DNA of 64,000 nucleotides from Actinobacillus succinogenes 130Z (GCF_000017245.1 NC_009655.1:1736001-1800000), one strand, 5' to 3'; counted from the first letter of the stretch, positions 50,551 through 59,350 are shown. The notes: a model not told the origin generated them from the letters alone. Numbers and translations are program-made.

Positions 50551-52851
50551 ATGGACGGCAAAAATCGAGCAAGCATAAACGGAATCGAATTACGTATTAA
50601 AGGAAAGGTACAAGGCGTCGGTTTTCGTCCTTTCGTATGGCGACTCGCCAACAAACACCATTTAACCGGCGACGTCAATAATGACGGACTAGGCGTTCTT
50701 ATTCGGTTAACGGAAACCGACGATAACATACTCGCCCGTTTTCTGCAGGATTTACAAGAAGAGTTACCGCCTTTGGCTGCCGTCACCGATATTCGACAAT
50801 ACAAAAAACAGTGGGAAATTTCACCGCACTTTCGCGGCTTTCAGGACTTTACCATTCGAGAAAGCGAAAATAACACTATGGATACCCAAATTGTGCCGGA
50901 TGCCGCCACCTGTCCCCTTTGCGTAGCCGAATTGTTCGATAAAAACGACCGTCGGTTCCGTTATCCCTTTATTAACTGCACCCATTGCGGACCGCGCTTT
51001 ACCATTATTCGCGCTATTCCTTACGATCGCCCGAATACTTCCATGGCGCAATTTCCGCTCTGCTTCGATTGCGAAAAAGAATACCGGGATCCCGCCGACC
51101 GCCGCTTCCACGCCCAACCCAACGCATGCTCCGATTGCGGACCGCACATTTGGCTGCAAAATGCCGAAACTATCCTTGCCGAACGGAATACGGCATTGCA
51201 ACAAACGGCGGATGCGCTGAAACAAGGTAAAATCGTTGCCGTTAAAGGCGTGGGCGGTTTTCATTTAGCTTGCGATGCGACCAATCAAAGTGCGGTCAAA
51301 TTATTACGGGAACGGAAACATCGCCCCGGCAAACCGCTGGCGATTATGGTGCCCGGTTTGGCGAATTTGCGGGATCTGAATACTGAAGAAATACGGTTGC
51401 TGACATCCGCCGCCGCGCCCATTGTGTTGCTGAAAAACCGCAAAGTGCCGGAAGTTTGTCCGCTGATTGCGCCGAAACTTAATGAAATCGGCGTCATGCT
51501 GCCGGGCAATCCGCTTCAGCATTTATTATTGCGGGAAGTCAATCGCCCGCTGGTGATGACTTCCGCCAATCCGAGCGGCGAACCGCCGGTACTGGATAAT
51601 CAAAGTGCGGTCAAATTTTTGAAAGATTTGGCAGATGTTTTTCTCTGTCACAATCGCGATATCCTACAACGCGCCGATGACAGTTTGGTACGCGCAGCAT
51701 TTGACGGCACGGAGACTTTGCGCCGCGCCCGCGGTTATGTACCTGACGAAATTCAGTTAAAGCTGAACAATACGCAACATATTCTGGCATTAGGTTCCGA
51801 TTTAAAAAATACTTTCTGCCTGCTGAAAGGTGATAAAGCGATAGTCAGTCAGCATATAGGGGACATCGCTAACGAAAAAGTGCGGTCACAATTAGAACAG
51901 AATTTAACCTTGTTCCGACAAATTTACCAATTCAAACCGGACAAAATCGTAGTAGACGCTCATGGCGGTTATTTTTCCAGCCGAATAGGGAAAGCTTTGG
52001 CTGAAAAACTCGGCGTTCCCTGTGTAGAAGTCTTGCACCATCATGCCCATATCGCCGCGGTTTGCGCAGAACATCATTGTAATAACCCCGTCATCGGCTT
52101 AGCCTTAGACGGCATCGGTATGGGTGAAAACGGACGACTTTGGGGCGGTGAATGCCTCTATGTAAATGGTGCGGAATGTCGTCATCTCGGCGGATTGCCG
52201 GCGGTTGCCCTGCCCGGCGGAGATTTGGCGGCGAGCCAACCGTGGCGCAACTGGCTGGCGCATTTATATCGTTTTGTGCCGAACTGGCGGGAAATCGCCG
52301 TACAAACCTGTAGCCATCAAAACTGGCAACTGCTTGCCAAAGCGATTGAACGCCAAATAAATTCACCGCCGATTTCCTCCGCCGGACGCTTATTTGACGC
52401 CGTCGCCTACAGTTTAGGTATTGCACCGGAAAAATTAAGCTGGGAAGGCGAAGCCGCCTGCCAGCTGGAAGCGTTGGCGTCACAATCCTCACTTACAGGC
52501 TTATCGGGCACCGATGCGGCAAATAATATCCGGTTAGACATGCCGTTGAAAGATCATCAGTTAGATTTAGCGGTTTTCTGGCAAGGGTGGATGCGAGATA
52601 AAAGCGAAATCGCCGATAAAGCCTTTGCCTTTCATTTTGCACTGGCCCAAGGTTTGGCGGATTTAGCCCGCCAACAGGCGCATAGATTGCATTGCCGAAC
52701 TATCGTGCTTAGCGGAGGTGTCATGCACAACCGACTGCTACGGCGTTTATTAAAAGAAAATCTGGCTGAATTCAACGTACTCAGCGCTCACCAATTCCCT
52801 ATGGGCGACGGCGGGCTAAGTTTAGGACAAGCAGTTATCGGCGCAATTTAG
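50551..52851 (+). CDS. hypF: Hydrogenase maturation carbamoyltransferase HypF
   Basis: This 766-residue protein makes the cyanide ligands of [NiFe]-hydrogenase by carbamoylating HypE. Domains in order: acylphosphatase (about 8-95; GKVQGVGFRPFVWRLA), two zinc fingers (CPLC...CTHC and CFDC...CSDC, about 113-195), a YrdC-like domain (about 205-390) and a Kae1-like domain (about 400-766; EVLHHHAHIAAVCAEH, GMGENGRLWGGE). The full length is intact. It carries four USS. No other hyp or hydrogenase gene is in the window. Confidence 0.95.
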   Translation: MDGKNRASINGIELRIKGKVQGVGFRPFVWRLANKHHLTGDVNNDGLGVLIRLTETDDNILARFLQDLQEELPPLAAVTDIRQYKKQWEISPHFRGFQDFTIRESENNTMDTQIVPDAATCPLCVAELFDKNDRRFRYPFINCTHCGPRFTIIRAIPYDRPNTSMAQFPLCFDCEKEYRDPADRRFHAQPNACSDCGPHIWLQNAETILAERNTALQQTADALKQGKIVAVKGVGGFHLACDATNQSAVKLLRERKHRPGKPLAIMVPGLANLRDLNTEEIRLLTSAAAPIVLLKNRKVPEVCPLIAPKLNEIGVMLPGNPLQHLLLREVNRPLVMTSANPSGEPPVLDNQSAVKFLKDLADVFLCHNRDILQRADDSLVRAAFDGTETLRRARGYVPDEIQLKLNNTQHILALGSDLKNTFCLLKGDKAIVSQHIGDIANEKVRSQLEQNLTLFRQIYQFKPDKIVVDAHGGYFSSRIGKALAEKLGVPCVEVLHHHAHIAAVCAEHHCNNPVIGLALDGIGMGENGRLWGGECLYVNGAECRHLGGLPAVALPGGDLAASQPWRNWLAHLYRFVPNWREIAVQTCSHQNWQLLAKAIERQINSPPISSAGRLFDAVAYSLGIAPEKLSWEGEAACQLEALASQSSLTGLSGTDAANNIRLDMPLKDHQLDLAVFWQGWMRDKSEIADKAFAFHFALAQGLADLARQQAHRLHCRTIVLSGGVMHNRLLRRLLKENLAEFNVLSAHQFPMGDGGLSLGQAVIGAI

Positions 52852-53058
52852 CACATTTGGTGACACCATAACCGTTTAGATGCAGTAGTTTTGAGAGCGC
52901 TCGAATTCGGTTTTGATAAAATCATCACAGTGCTTACTCGTTCGCCGGAATATTGCAAACCATTGCGTGCCGATTCGAAAAAACAGCAGTTAAGGGTAAA
53001 TCCAATAATTTTACAAAATTCTTTAAAAACAATAACTTGTCAAAGCAAGAGCTTATTT

Positions 53059-53487
53059 TTAGATAACGGTATTTATCTCTTTTTCCAATGTCGCTACAAA
53101 TCGGCTCATTTCCTGAATAAAGCGTTCGGCGCGTTTTTCGCCGAATGCCTGCACCGCACGCTGTTCGATTTGATTGAGTTCGTCGATTAACGGCTCGGCA
53201 ACCGCCTTGCCTTGTTCGGTCAGATGCAGTTGTTTTTCCCGCCCGTCCGTACCGTTGGCTGAAAAGGCGATTAAGCCGTCTTTGTGCAGTTTTTGGCAAC
53301 TGGCGGAAATGGTTTGCTTCGGCAAGCCCCATTGTTTGCAGATATGTTTTTGGGTGCAAGCGTTTTCTTTAACAAGAGTATGCAGCACCGCCAGAGTGCT
53401 GTAATTCAGCCCTTTTGTTTTTATCCATTGTTCATACAGGCTGAACATATGGCTGGCGGTTTGCCCGAACAGATCAAACGAGTTCAT
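53059..53487 (-). CDS. MarR-family regulator
   Basis: This 142-residue winged-helix repressor has the recognition region CKQWGLPKQTISASCQKL and a wing with the Asp/Arg pair TDGREKQLHLTEQG. It overlaps the PACE transporter gene by 14 bases, downstream of it. Two adjacent 18-bp palindromes in front of the transporter gene are the likely operators, giving autorepression. It is probably part of the acquired segment. Confidence 0.9.
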   Translation of the reverse strand: MNSFDLFGQTASHMFSLYEQWIKTKGLNYSTLAVLHTLVKENACTQKHICKQWGLPKQTISASCQKLHKDGLIAFSANGTDGREKQLHLTEQGKAVAEPLIDELNQIEQRAVQAFGEKRAERFIQEMSRFVATLEKEINTVI

Positions 53488-53932
53488 CCATCACTCCTGC
53501 GGAATCCTGAAATCTCAAACGGGCGTTATCATAAATCCAGTTAAAAATCAGGGCGTAAAGCGTAATCGCCAGTGTCAAGCCGACATCGGCAATAAAGGCG
53601 TGCCACAGGCTTAAATTCAGCAGATACGCAATCACGGGAATGGTAAAAATCAGCAGCCCCGCTTCAAAGCTGATGGTGTGAAAGACGCGCAAACCAAAGC
53701 CGCGGGTTTCACGCGGGGCGGTAAAAATTTTATCGAAACCGTAGTTAAAAACGAAATTCCAAACCACCGCCATCAGCGCCATAACAATGCTGACGCCCAC
53801 GGCTGAGCCGGTGTCTGCCGGAGAAAGCAACAGTACCAGCACGGTAGAAACGGCCACTGCGCCGAGTTCAAATAAAACGGAGTGAAAAACGCGTTCTTTT
53901 ACGCTCATCGGGTTGGATTGAATTTGGCTCAT
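53474..53932 (-). CDS. PACE-family (BTP) efflux transporter
   Basis: This 152-residue protein has four spans made of two bacterial-transmembrane-pair repeats (PF05232). Each repeat has the conserved motif seen here as ERVFHSVLFELGAV and TRGFGLRVFHTISFEAG, plus FNYGFDKI and FNWIYDNARL. PACE proteins export biocides such as chlorhexidine and acriflavine. The start is the ATG at 53932 (GAGGAAAATA upstream). It is followed by its MarR regulator. Confidence 0.92.
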   Translation of the reverse strand: MSQIQSNPMSVKERVFHSVLFELGAVAVSTVLVLLLSPADTGSAVGVSIVMALMAVVWNFVFNYGFDKIFTAPRETRGFGLRVFHTISFEAGLLIFTIPVIAYLLNLSLWHAFIADVGLTLAITLYALIFNWIYDNARLRFQDSAGVMDELV

Positions 53933-53956
53933 TATTTTCCTCATTAAATGGCACAC

Positions 53957-53995
53957 TAGTCTAAAAGCAGACTATTATAGTCTACAAATAGACTA
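53957..53995. promoter_or_regulatory. Double palindromic operator for the MarR regulator
   Basis: TAGTCTA-AAAG-CAGACTA (53957-53974, one mismatch) and TAGTCTA-CAAA-TAGACTA (53978-53995, perfect) lie 21 bp centre to centre, 25 bases before the transporter start. Confidence 0.7.
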
Positions 53996-54073
53996 TTTCA
54001 AGTATTTTTTTGATTGACTTTCCTGCCCGAGAATGCGATAAAATTCGCCTCATTCACTACATAAGGCTTTTTT

Positions 54074-54307
54074 ATGAAAAAAGTTATTTTATTCGGCGCT
54101 TCAATGGCCGTTTCCGCTTTAACCGCCTGCCACTACACCTCCCCGGCGGCGGGAATAGCCAATCCCGCTTCGGAATTTTGCATAAAACAAGGCGGCAAGT
54201 CCGAAATCCGTAAAGATAAAGACGGCTCCGAATACGGCGTCTGCCATTTGCCGAACGGTGAAACGGTGGAAGAATGGGAATACTTCCGCCGGCATCATCA
54301 GTTATAA
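54074..54307 (+). CDS. Small DUF333-type lipoprotein
   Basis: This 77-residue protein has a lipoprotein signal (lipobox LTAC, Cys19) and a DUF333 (putative hemolysin) domain with the motif NPASEFCIKQGGKSEI, a GVCHLPNG turn and VEEWEYFR. The name hemolysin is historical and no lytic activity is implied. AAGGC lies upstream. Confidence 0.88.
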   Translation: MKKVILFGASMAVSALTACHYTSPAAGIANPASEFCIKQGGKSEIRKDKDGSEYGVCHLPNGETVEEWEYFRRHHQL

Positions 54308-54396
54308 AAACCTTTATTTTTCATTAAGGTTAAATATTTTTAATCCGATTTTAAGTTAGTATTACCTCAAAAAACCTAAAAAACAGGAATAATGTT

Positions 54397-54855
54397 ATGA
54401 CTCCACAAGATATTCAAACACTCATTGATTTTGAACAGCAGATACAGTAGCAATGGAGCAAGGGCGATCCGACCGCCTATATAAATGCACTGGCCGAAGA
54501 TGTCACCTATATTGATCCGCTTGCCAAGCACTTTCTTATTGGCCGTGAAGCGGTGCGTGCCCATTTTCAAAGCATCAATAACGGCGGACCTACTAAAATC
54601 AGCCGACAAGAATACCATAACGAAACCGCACGGGTACTCAGCGGGAATGAAGTCCTGCTTATTTCTAACTTTACCACCTATCGGCAGGACGATAATGGCG
54701 ATGAAACCTTGTTTTTGTCGTGGAATATGTCGCTGATTTTCCGTAAATCCGACGACAAATGGTTGATGACGCACGGACATCTGTCTTTGCGTAATGCCTT
54801 CGACCCCGACAGCCTGCCCAGACTGCGTGATATATGGAATAAAAACAACCTTTAA
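54397..54855 (+). pseudogene. SnoaL/DUF4440-like protein interrupted by an in-frame TAG
   Basis: The frame runs from ATG 54397 (CAGGAAT upstream) to 54855 and would give a 152-codon NTF2-fold protein: LAEDVTYIDPLAKHFLIGRE, then SWNMSLIFRKSDDKWLMTHG. Codon 18 is TAG (54448-54450), and the next in-frame start (GTG 54553) would drop the first helix. Otherwise the coding sequence is well kept, so the mutation looks recent, or a sequencing error is possible. Confidence 0.75.
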
Positions 54856-54876
54856 AATAAGCCTCAAAATACGTAT

Positions 54877-55056
54877 ATGAAAGATTTTGTCGCTCTGGAT
54901 TTTGAAACCGCCAACCGTGAACGAAGCAGTGTATGCAGTATAGGTTTAATGTTTGTGGAGAACCGACAAATCAGCAAGACTTATTATCAGCTGATTAAGC
55001 CTGTTCCTCACTTTTACAGAAGTTTTAATACCCGGATAATAGCGAATGCCGTCTGA
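54877..55056 (+). pseudogene. Truncated DEDD-type exonuclease fragment
   Basis: 59 codons start MKDFVALDFETANRERSSVC, the Exo I motif (DxE) of DnaQ-like 3'-5' exonucleases, then RQISKTYYQLIKP. The frame ends at a TGA inside a Neisseria-type uptake-sequence hairpin, and the remaining two thirds of the domain are missing. Confidence 0.75.
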
Positions 55057-55075
55057 ATATTCAGACGGCATTTTT
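55046..55075 (+). terminator. Inverted pair of the Neisseria 12-mer DNA uptake sequence
   Basis: ATGCCGTCTGAA (55046-55057), TA, TTCAGACGGCAT (55060-55071), then T-run. Both arms are the exact neisserial DUS 12-mer, arranged as the transcription terminator seen throughout Neisseria genomes. Confidence 0.9.
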
Positions 55076-55086
55076 ACCTTCTGCAA

Positions 55087-55125
55087 GCGGTCGGATTTTA
55101 TGAAAACTTTGCAAATTCCGACCGC
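55087..55125 (-). terminator. Terminator of the LysR gene built from two USS dialects
   Basis: GCGGTCGGA / TCCGACCGC stem. The left arm belongs to GCAAGCGGT (Actinobacillus-type core), the right arm to ACCGCACTT (Haemophilus-type). Confidence 0.6.
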
Positions 55126-55130
55126 ACTTT

Positions 55131-56012
55131 TTACCGCTCAAACCCTTCTTTTAACACCTCCAACACCTCTCGTACTTTTGCCGATTGGGTGCGGTTGGCG
55201 GTTAAAGCGTAGATAGTGCGTTCGGGCAATTTGGCTTCGGGTAGCACCTGTTGTAATTTGCCGCTGTCCAATTCTTGGCGAATGTCTCCATCCATCATAA
55301 TCGTGATGCCCAAGCCCAAGATTGCCAATTCTTTAGCGGTAATCGAATGATTCGGGCAGTCGATGCGGTTTTCGGGCAACACTCGGCTTAAACCTAAATG
55401 CGACAAGGAACCGAGCAACACTCCGTCATGGAAGTTCAGCCAATGTGCGGTGCATAAATCAGCAATTTTTTCAATGGGGTGTTGACGGAGATAGTCGGGC
55501 GAGGCACAAATGATAGTCTGCCATTTTGCCAGCGGACGGGCGATCAGGCGGTCATCATCAGGCTCCGGCATGGTGCGAATGGCAATATCAGGAGCGTTGT
55601 CGTCCAACATATTCACCACGCCATCACTTTCCAATAATGAGAGCTGAATTTTCGGGTAACGGGCTCGAATTTGCTGCACCACCCACTGCATCGACGGATT
55701 GTGAATCTCCACCGTGGAAAGCGTGATGCTGACCTGTCCCACAGGTTCGGCACGCAGATTCTGCATAGCTTCGTCGGCCTGTTTCATCAGATTTACTAAA
55801 TCATTGGCGTGCAACAGCAGCAACCTGCCTGCATCGGTGGGCGACAGGCTACGTGTGGTGCGGTTGAGCAATTTGAGTTGATAGTGCTTTTCCAGCTGCT
55901 TAATGTGATGACTGACTGCACTTGCCGTCATTCCCAAATGAGGTGCGGCGGCGTTCATACTGCCGTATTTCAGCACGGTGGCGTAAATAAAAAGAAGTTT
56001 GGCGTGTTCCAT
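55131..56012 (-). CDS. LysR-family transcriptional regulator
   Basis: This 293-residue LysR protein starts at ATG 56012 (MEHAKLLFIYATVLKYGSM). The helix-turn-helix is at about 16-40 (LGMTASAVSHHIKQLEKHYQ), followed by NRTTRSLSPTDAG and a periplasmic-binding-like effector domain. It is divergent from the SMR pair and UvrA-like gene, which it probably controls. The 118-base intergenic gap contains ATTAGGAGT (the SMR ribosome-binding site) and AT-rich promoter sequence. Confidence 0.9.
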   Translation of the reverse strand: MEHAKLLFIYATVLKYGSMNAAAPHLGMTASAVSHHIKQLEKHYQLKLLNRTTRSLSPTDAGRLLLLHANDLVNLMKQADEAMQNLRAEPVGQVSITLSTVEIHNPSMQWVVQQIRARYPKIQLSLLESDGVVNMLDDNAPDIAIRTMPEPDDDRLIARPLAKWQTIICASPDYLRQHPIEKIADLCTAHWLNFHDGVLLGSLSHLGLSRVLPENRIDCPNHSITAKELAILGLGITIMMDGDIRQELDSGKLQQVLPEAKLPERTIYALTANRTQSAKVREVLEVLKEGFER

Positions 56013-56130
56013 TATCAAATTCTGCTTGAAAGTGTTTGTTAGTTTTATGGGATTATCAAATATAAAAGGAAAAACTACAATACGCTCGTTTTCAAAACAA
56101 ACCAATAATTCAATCTATTAGGAGTAAAAA

Positions 56131-56454
56131 ATGAACAGCAAAGGGCTGACTTACATCATCATCGGGGCATCATTGGAATGTGCTTGGGCATACGGTTTAA
56201 AACACGCAGCAGACGGCTTGGAATGGGCGGTAACCATTTTCTGCATCGTGGCGAGTTTTTGGGTGTTCACCAAAGCCTTTAAATATATGGGTGCGAGCAT
56301 CGCCTATGTACTTTACACAGGACTTGGCACGCTTTTTGTGGTGTTGCTGGATATGGTAACCACCGTGCAGGCAGGCGGAGCGATTGATTTCGTTAAGCTG
56401 TTTTTTGTGGTAACGCTAATGTCAGGCGTAATTGTGATCAAAAGTGCAAAATAA
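56131..56454 (+). CDS. Small multidrug resistance (SMR) protein, subunit 1
   Basis: This 107-residue, four-span SMR protein has the membrane-embedded Glu in ASLECAWAYGLK and ASIAYVLYTGLGTLFVV in span 3. It is encoded in tandem with a second SMR (7-base gap), a layout typical of heterodimeric pairs such as EbrAB, YkkCD and MdtIJ. The substrate is unknown (cationic drugs, guanidinium or polyamines). Confidence 0.9.
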   Translation: MNSKGLTYIIIGASLECAWAYGLKHAADGLEWAVTIFCIVASFWVFTKAFKYMGASIAYVLYTGLGTLFVVLLDMVTTVQAGGAIDFVKLFFVVTLMSGVIVIKSAK

Positions 56455-56461
56455 GGAGTAA

Positions 56462-56788
56462 ATGATGTCTTTTATTACTTTAATTATCGCTGGGTTATTT
56501 GAAGTAGCAGGCGTTTCCACCTTGAATGTATTTTCAACCGCCCGAACCACCCAACGCAAAACCGCTTTTTTATTGGCAACCATCGTATTATTCGCCGCAT
56601 CACTCAGCTCATTGAGCTTGGCGATGCAAGATATTCTGCTTTCCATCGCCTATGCGGTGTGGACAGGCATCGGTGCAGCGGGGGCGGTCGCCGTCGGCGT
56701 ATGGATCAGCAAAGACAAAATTACCCTGCAAAAAGCCGCCGGCTTGGTGTTAACTATCACCAGTGCTATTGCGTTGAAAGTGATGTAA
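56462..56788 (+). CDS. Small multidrug resistance (SMR) protein, subunit 2
   Basis: This 108-residue, four-span partner has the conserved Glu in AGLFEVAGVSTLN and IAYAVWTGIGAAGAVAVG in span 3. Start at 56462 or the ATG three bases later. An Actinobacillus-type USS (ACAAGCGGT, 56788-56796) directly overlaps the stop codon. Confidence 0.9.
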   Translation: MMSFITLIIAGLFEVAGVSTLNVFSTARTTQRKTAFLLATIVLFAASLSSLSLAMQDILLSIAYAVWTGIGAAGAVAVGVWISKDKITLQKAAGLVLTITSAIALKVM

Positions 56789-56849
56789 CAAGCGGTGAAA
56801 TTTTAATAAAATTTTGCAAAATCCGACCGCACCTATTAAGGAGAACTCT

Positions 56850-59114
56850 ATGCACCCCGATCAAATCCAAATCATCGATGCCCACGAAAACAACTTAAAA
56901 CACATCAAGCTCACACTGCCGAAAGGCAAGCTGGTGGTATTTGTCGGCGTGTCCGGGTCAGGTAAGAGTTCGTTGGTGTTTGACACCTTGGCAGTGGAAA
57001 GCTATCGCCAGTGGCAGGCGGGCTATCCGCTCTATCTCCGCAACAAAATGCCCCATTACGAACGCCCGAAAATCGGGGCGATTTACGGTTTAACGCCTGC
57101 AGTAGTGGTGGAGCAGAAAACGGCGGGGGCGAATGCCCGTTCCACCGTCGGCACGGCGGTGGATATAGCCCCCTTACTCCGCCTGATGTTTTCCCGTATC
57201 GGCGAGCCGTCGGCGGGCGGTTCAATGGCGTATTCGCCCAATCACCCGTTGGGAATGTGTCCGCACTGCACCGGCTTGGGCGAGCAGTTGGTGTTGGATG
57301 AAAGCCGTTTGTTTGATGTGAACAAAAGCCTAAGCGAAGGGGCGATTTTGTTCAGCCAGTTTTCGGCAGGCTGGCAGACTTATCTTTACCAAGCCAATCC
57401 GCTGTTAAGTGCGGACAAAAAATTGCGTGATTTTTCCGATAAAGAGTGGGAAATTCTGAAAAACGGCAGCGAACAGCCGATAAAAATCGAAATCCGATCC
57501 AACAACACAGGGCGGGTGGACAAGGTGGATTACGAAGGTGTATTGCCGCGTTTCCGCCGTCTGTATTTGAGCCGTGACATTTCCAAGCTCAAACAAAGTT
57601 TGCAGGACGAAATTGCGAGTTTGGTTCATCAGGGAGAATGCCCGCACTGCCAAGGTTCGGGGCTGAACGAAAAGGCGTTGGCTTCAAAAATTAATGGTAA
57701 CAACATTCTGCATTTCCAATCGCTGACCGCCGGTGAACTGCTTGGCGAACTGCAACGGATTACCCACCCTGTCGGCAAATCGCTGGCAGAGCAGATGTGC
57801 GGCACACTCGGCAAAATGGCGGAAATCGGCATTAACTATCTTTCGATGAACCGTCCCACCGACACGCTGTCGGGCGAAGAATTGCAACGACTGAAAATGG
57901 TGCGGCATTTGGACGGCTCGCTCAACAACATCACCTATATTTTCGACGAACCTACCGCAGGCCTGCACCCTGCCGACGCCCAAAAAATCGGGCGGATTTT
58001 GCAGCAGTTGCGTGACCGGCACAACAACGTGCTGGTAGTGGAACACAACCGTCAAATGATTGAGCTGGCGGACGAAATTGTGGAGCTGGGCGAGCGTGCC
58101 GGTTCGCAAGGCGGTAAGATTGTCTATCAGGGCGATATTCACAAACTGCGTCAGGCGGAGACCTTAACGGCGAAAATGCTGATGGAAAAAGTGCGGTTAA
58201 ATTTGGCTCCGCTGGCTTGGACGGAAAGTTTTGCTCTTGAAAACATCAAGTTGCATAATCTCAAAAACGTCAGCACCGTCATTCCCAAAGGTGTATTGAC
58301 GGCGATTTCAGGCGTGGCAGGTTCGGGCAAAAGCTCGCTCGCACAGGCGTTTGTCCGCCGTTATTCCGAAGCAGTCTTCATCGATCAAAAACCGATCGGC
58401 ACGTCAGTTCGTTCCACACCCGCTACCTACACAGGCGTGATGGACGACATCCGCAAGCTGTTCGCCAAAGCCAACGGCACGGATGCCTCCATGTTCAGTT
58501 TCAATGCCAAAGGCGGCTGTCCCGTCTGCAAAGGCACAGGGCAAATCAGCTACGATATGGCATTTGCCGAACCTGTCGTGGTGCAATGCGAAGAATGCGG
58601 CGGACGACGTTACAGCCGGACGGCATTGAGCTTTCACTATCAGGGCAAAAACATCGAAGACGTGCTGGCTTTAACCATCGAGCAAGCCGCCGAGTTTTTC
58701 GACAACCCGAAAATCTGCAAGGCTCTGCAAAGCCTGCTTGATGTCGGGTTGGGCTATCTCACACTCGGACAGCCTACCAGTACCCTTTCTGGCGGCGAAG
58801 TACAACGGGTCAAACTTGCCGCCGAGTTGCAGCAATCGGGTAAAATTTATGTATTGGACGAACCCAGCACAGGCTTGCACCAAAACGATGCAATGCAGCT
58901 TTTAAGCCTGCTCCGCCAGCTCGTAAAAAACGGCAACACCGTCATCATCGTTGAACACCGACTGGAACTCATCGCCGCAGCGGATTGGGTGATCGATATG
59001 GGCGAAGGCGGTGGCTCGGCCGGTGGAAAAGTGATGTTTGCCGGCACGGTAGCCGAACTGCTGAATTGCAAGCGTTCAAAAACTGCGAAGTTTTTAGCGG
59101 AGTATTCAAAATAA
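56850..59114 (+). CDS. UvrA-like ABC ATPase (class II, short form)
   Basis: This 754-residue soluble twin ABC ATPase is UvrA-like. Walker A motifs are GVSGSGKSSLVFDTL and GVAGSGKSSLAQAF. The ABC signatures are LSGEELQRLKMVRHL and LSGGEVQRVKLAAEL. Zinc-finger Cys pairs are in CPHCTGLG, CPHCQGSG and CPVCKGTG/CEECGG. It is about 190 residues shorter than housekeeping UvrA (about 940), as in UvrA2/DrrC-type proteins linked to resistance to DNA-binding drugs. The first signature lacks the second Gly (LSGEE). The start is at 56850 with AAGGAG. It is co-directional with the SMR pair. Confidence 0.9.
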   Translation: MHPDQIQIIDAHENNLKHIKLTLPKGKLVVFVGVSGSGKSSLVFDTLAVESYRQWQAGYPLYLRNKMPHYERPKIGAIYGLTPAVVVEQKTAGANARSTVGTAVDIAPLLRLMFSRIGEPSAGGSMAYSPNHPLGMCPHCTGLGEQLVLDESRLFDVNKSLSEGAILFSQFSAGWQTYLYQANPLLSADKKLRDFSDKEWEILKNGSEQPIKIEIRSNNTGRVDKVDYEGVLPRFRRLYLSRDISKLKQSLQDEIASLVHQGECPHCQGSGLNEKALASKINGNNILHFQSLTAGELLGELQRITHPVGKSLAEQMCGTLGKMAEIGINYLSMNRPTDTLSGEELQRLKMVRHLDGSLNNITYIFDEPTAGLHPADAQKIGRILQQLRDRHNNVLVVEHNRQMIELADEIVELGERAGSQGGKIVYQGDIHKLRQAETLTAKMLMEKVRLNLAPLAWTESFALENIKLHNLKNVSTVIPKGVLTAISGVAGSGKSSLAQAFVRRYSEAVFIDQKPIGTSVRSTPATYTGVMDDIRKLFAKANGTDASMFSFNAKGGCPVCKGTGQISYDMAFAEPVVVQCEECGGRRYSRTALSFHYQGKNIEDVLALTIEQAAEFFDNPKICKALQSLLDVGLGYLTLGQPTSTLSGGEVQRVKLAAELQQSGKIYVLDEPSTGLHQNDAMQLLSLLRQLVKNGNTVIIVEHRLELIAAADWVIDMGEGGGSAGGKVMFAGTVAELLNCKRSKTAKFLAEYSK

Positions 59115-59200
59115 ACGGCGAGAGCGGAATTGAAAAACAGCGTGTTACAAACTGTTCATTCACCTACAAGCGGTCAGATTTTTCCGATTTTTTGCAAAGG

Positions 59201-59219
59201 TTTTCAGACTGCCTGAAAA
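59201..59219. repeat. DUS-like hairpin
   Basis: TTTTCAG-ACTGC-CTGAAAA forms a 7-bp stem. AGACTGCCTGAA and, on the other strand, AGGCAGTCTGAA each differ by one base from DUS dialects of other Neisseriaceae (Simonsiella and Kingella types). Confidence 0.45.
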
Positions 59220-59350
59220 CATAATTTCGCCCCCATTTTACCCGCTCTTGTGCCAAGCTCAATAAGTACGTTGTTTTGTTTGGCTTTGAGTTCAAGTAAT
59301 AACTTCCCGAACCGCTCGGCATCAAAGGGATGCAGCCCTGCGGTAGGCGG
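59207..59350 (-). pseudogene. Fragment of a second UvrA-like gene (opposite strand)
   Basis: The minus strand reads PTAGLHPFDAERFGKLLLEL, then KQNNVLIELGTRAGKMGAKL. The intact UvrA-like protein has PTAGLHPADAQKIGRILQQL, then NNVLVVEH...ELGERAGSQGGK. About 18 residues are missing between NNVL and ELG. No other part of the gene is seen nearby. Confidence 0.7.

Noticed and set aside
52852..53058. Possible small gene after hypF (MRALEFGFDKIITVLTRSPE frame)
   Set aside because: No ribosome-binding site, no family likeness, and it runs into the convergent marR gene. Left as unexplained sequence at the edge of the acquired segment.
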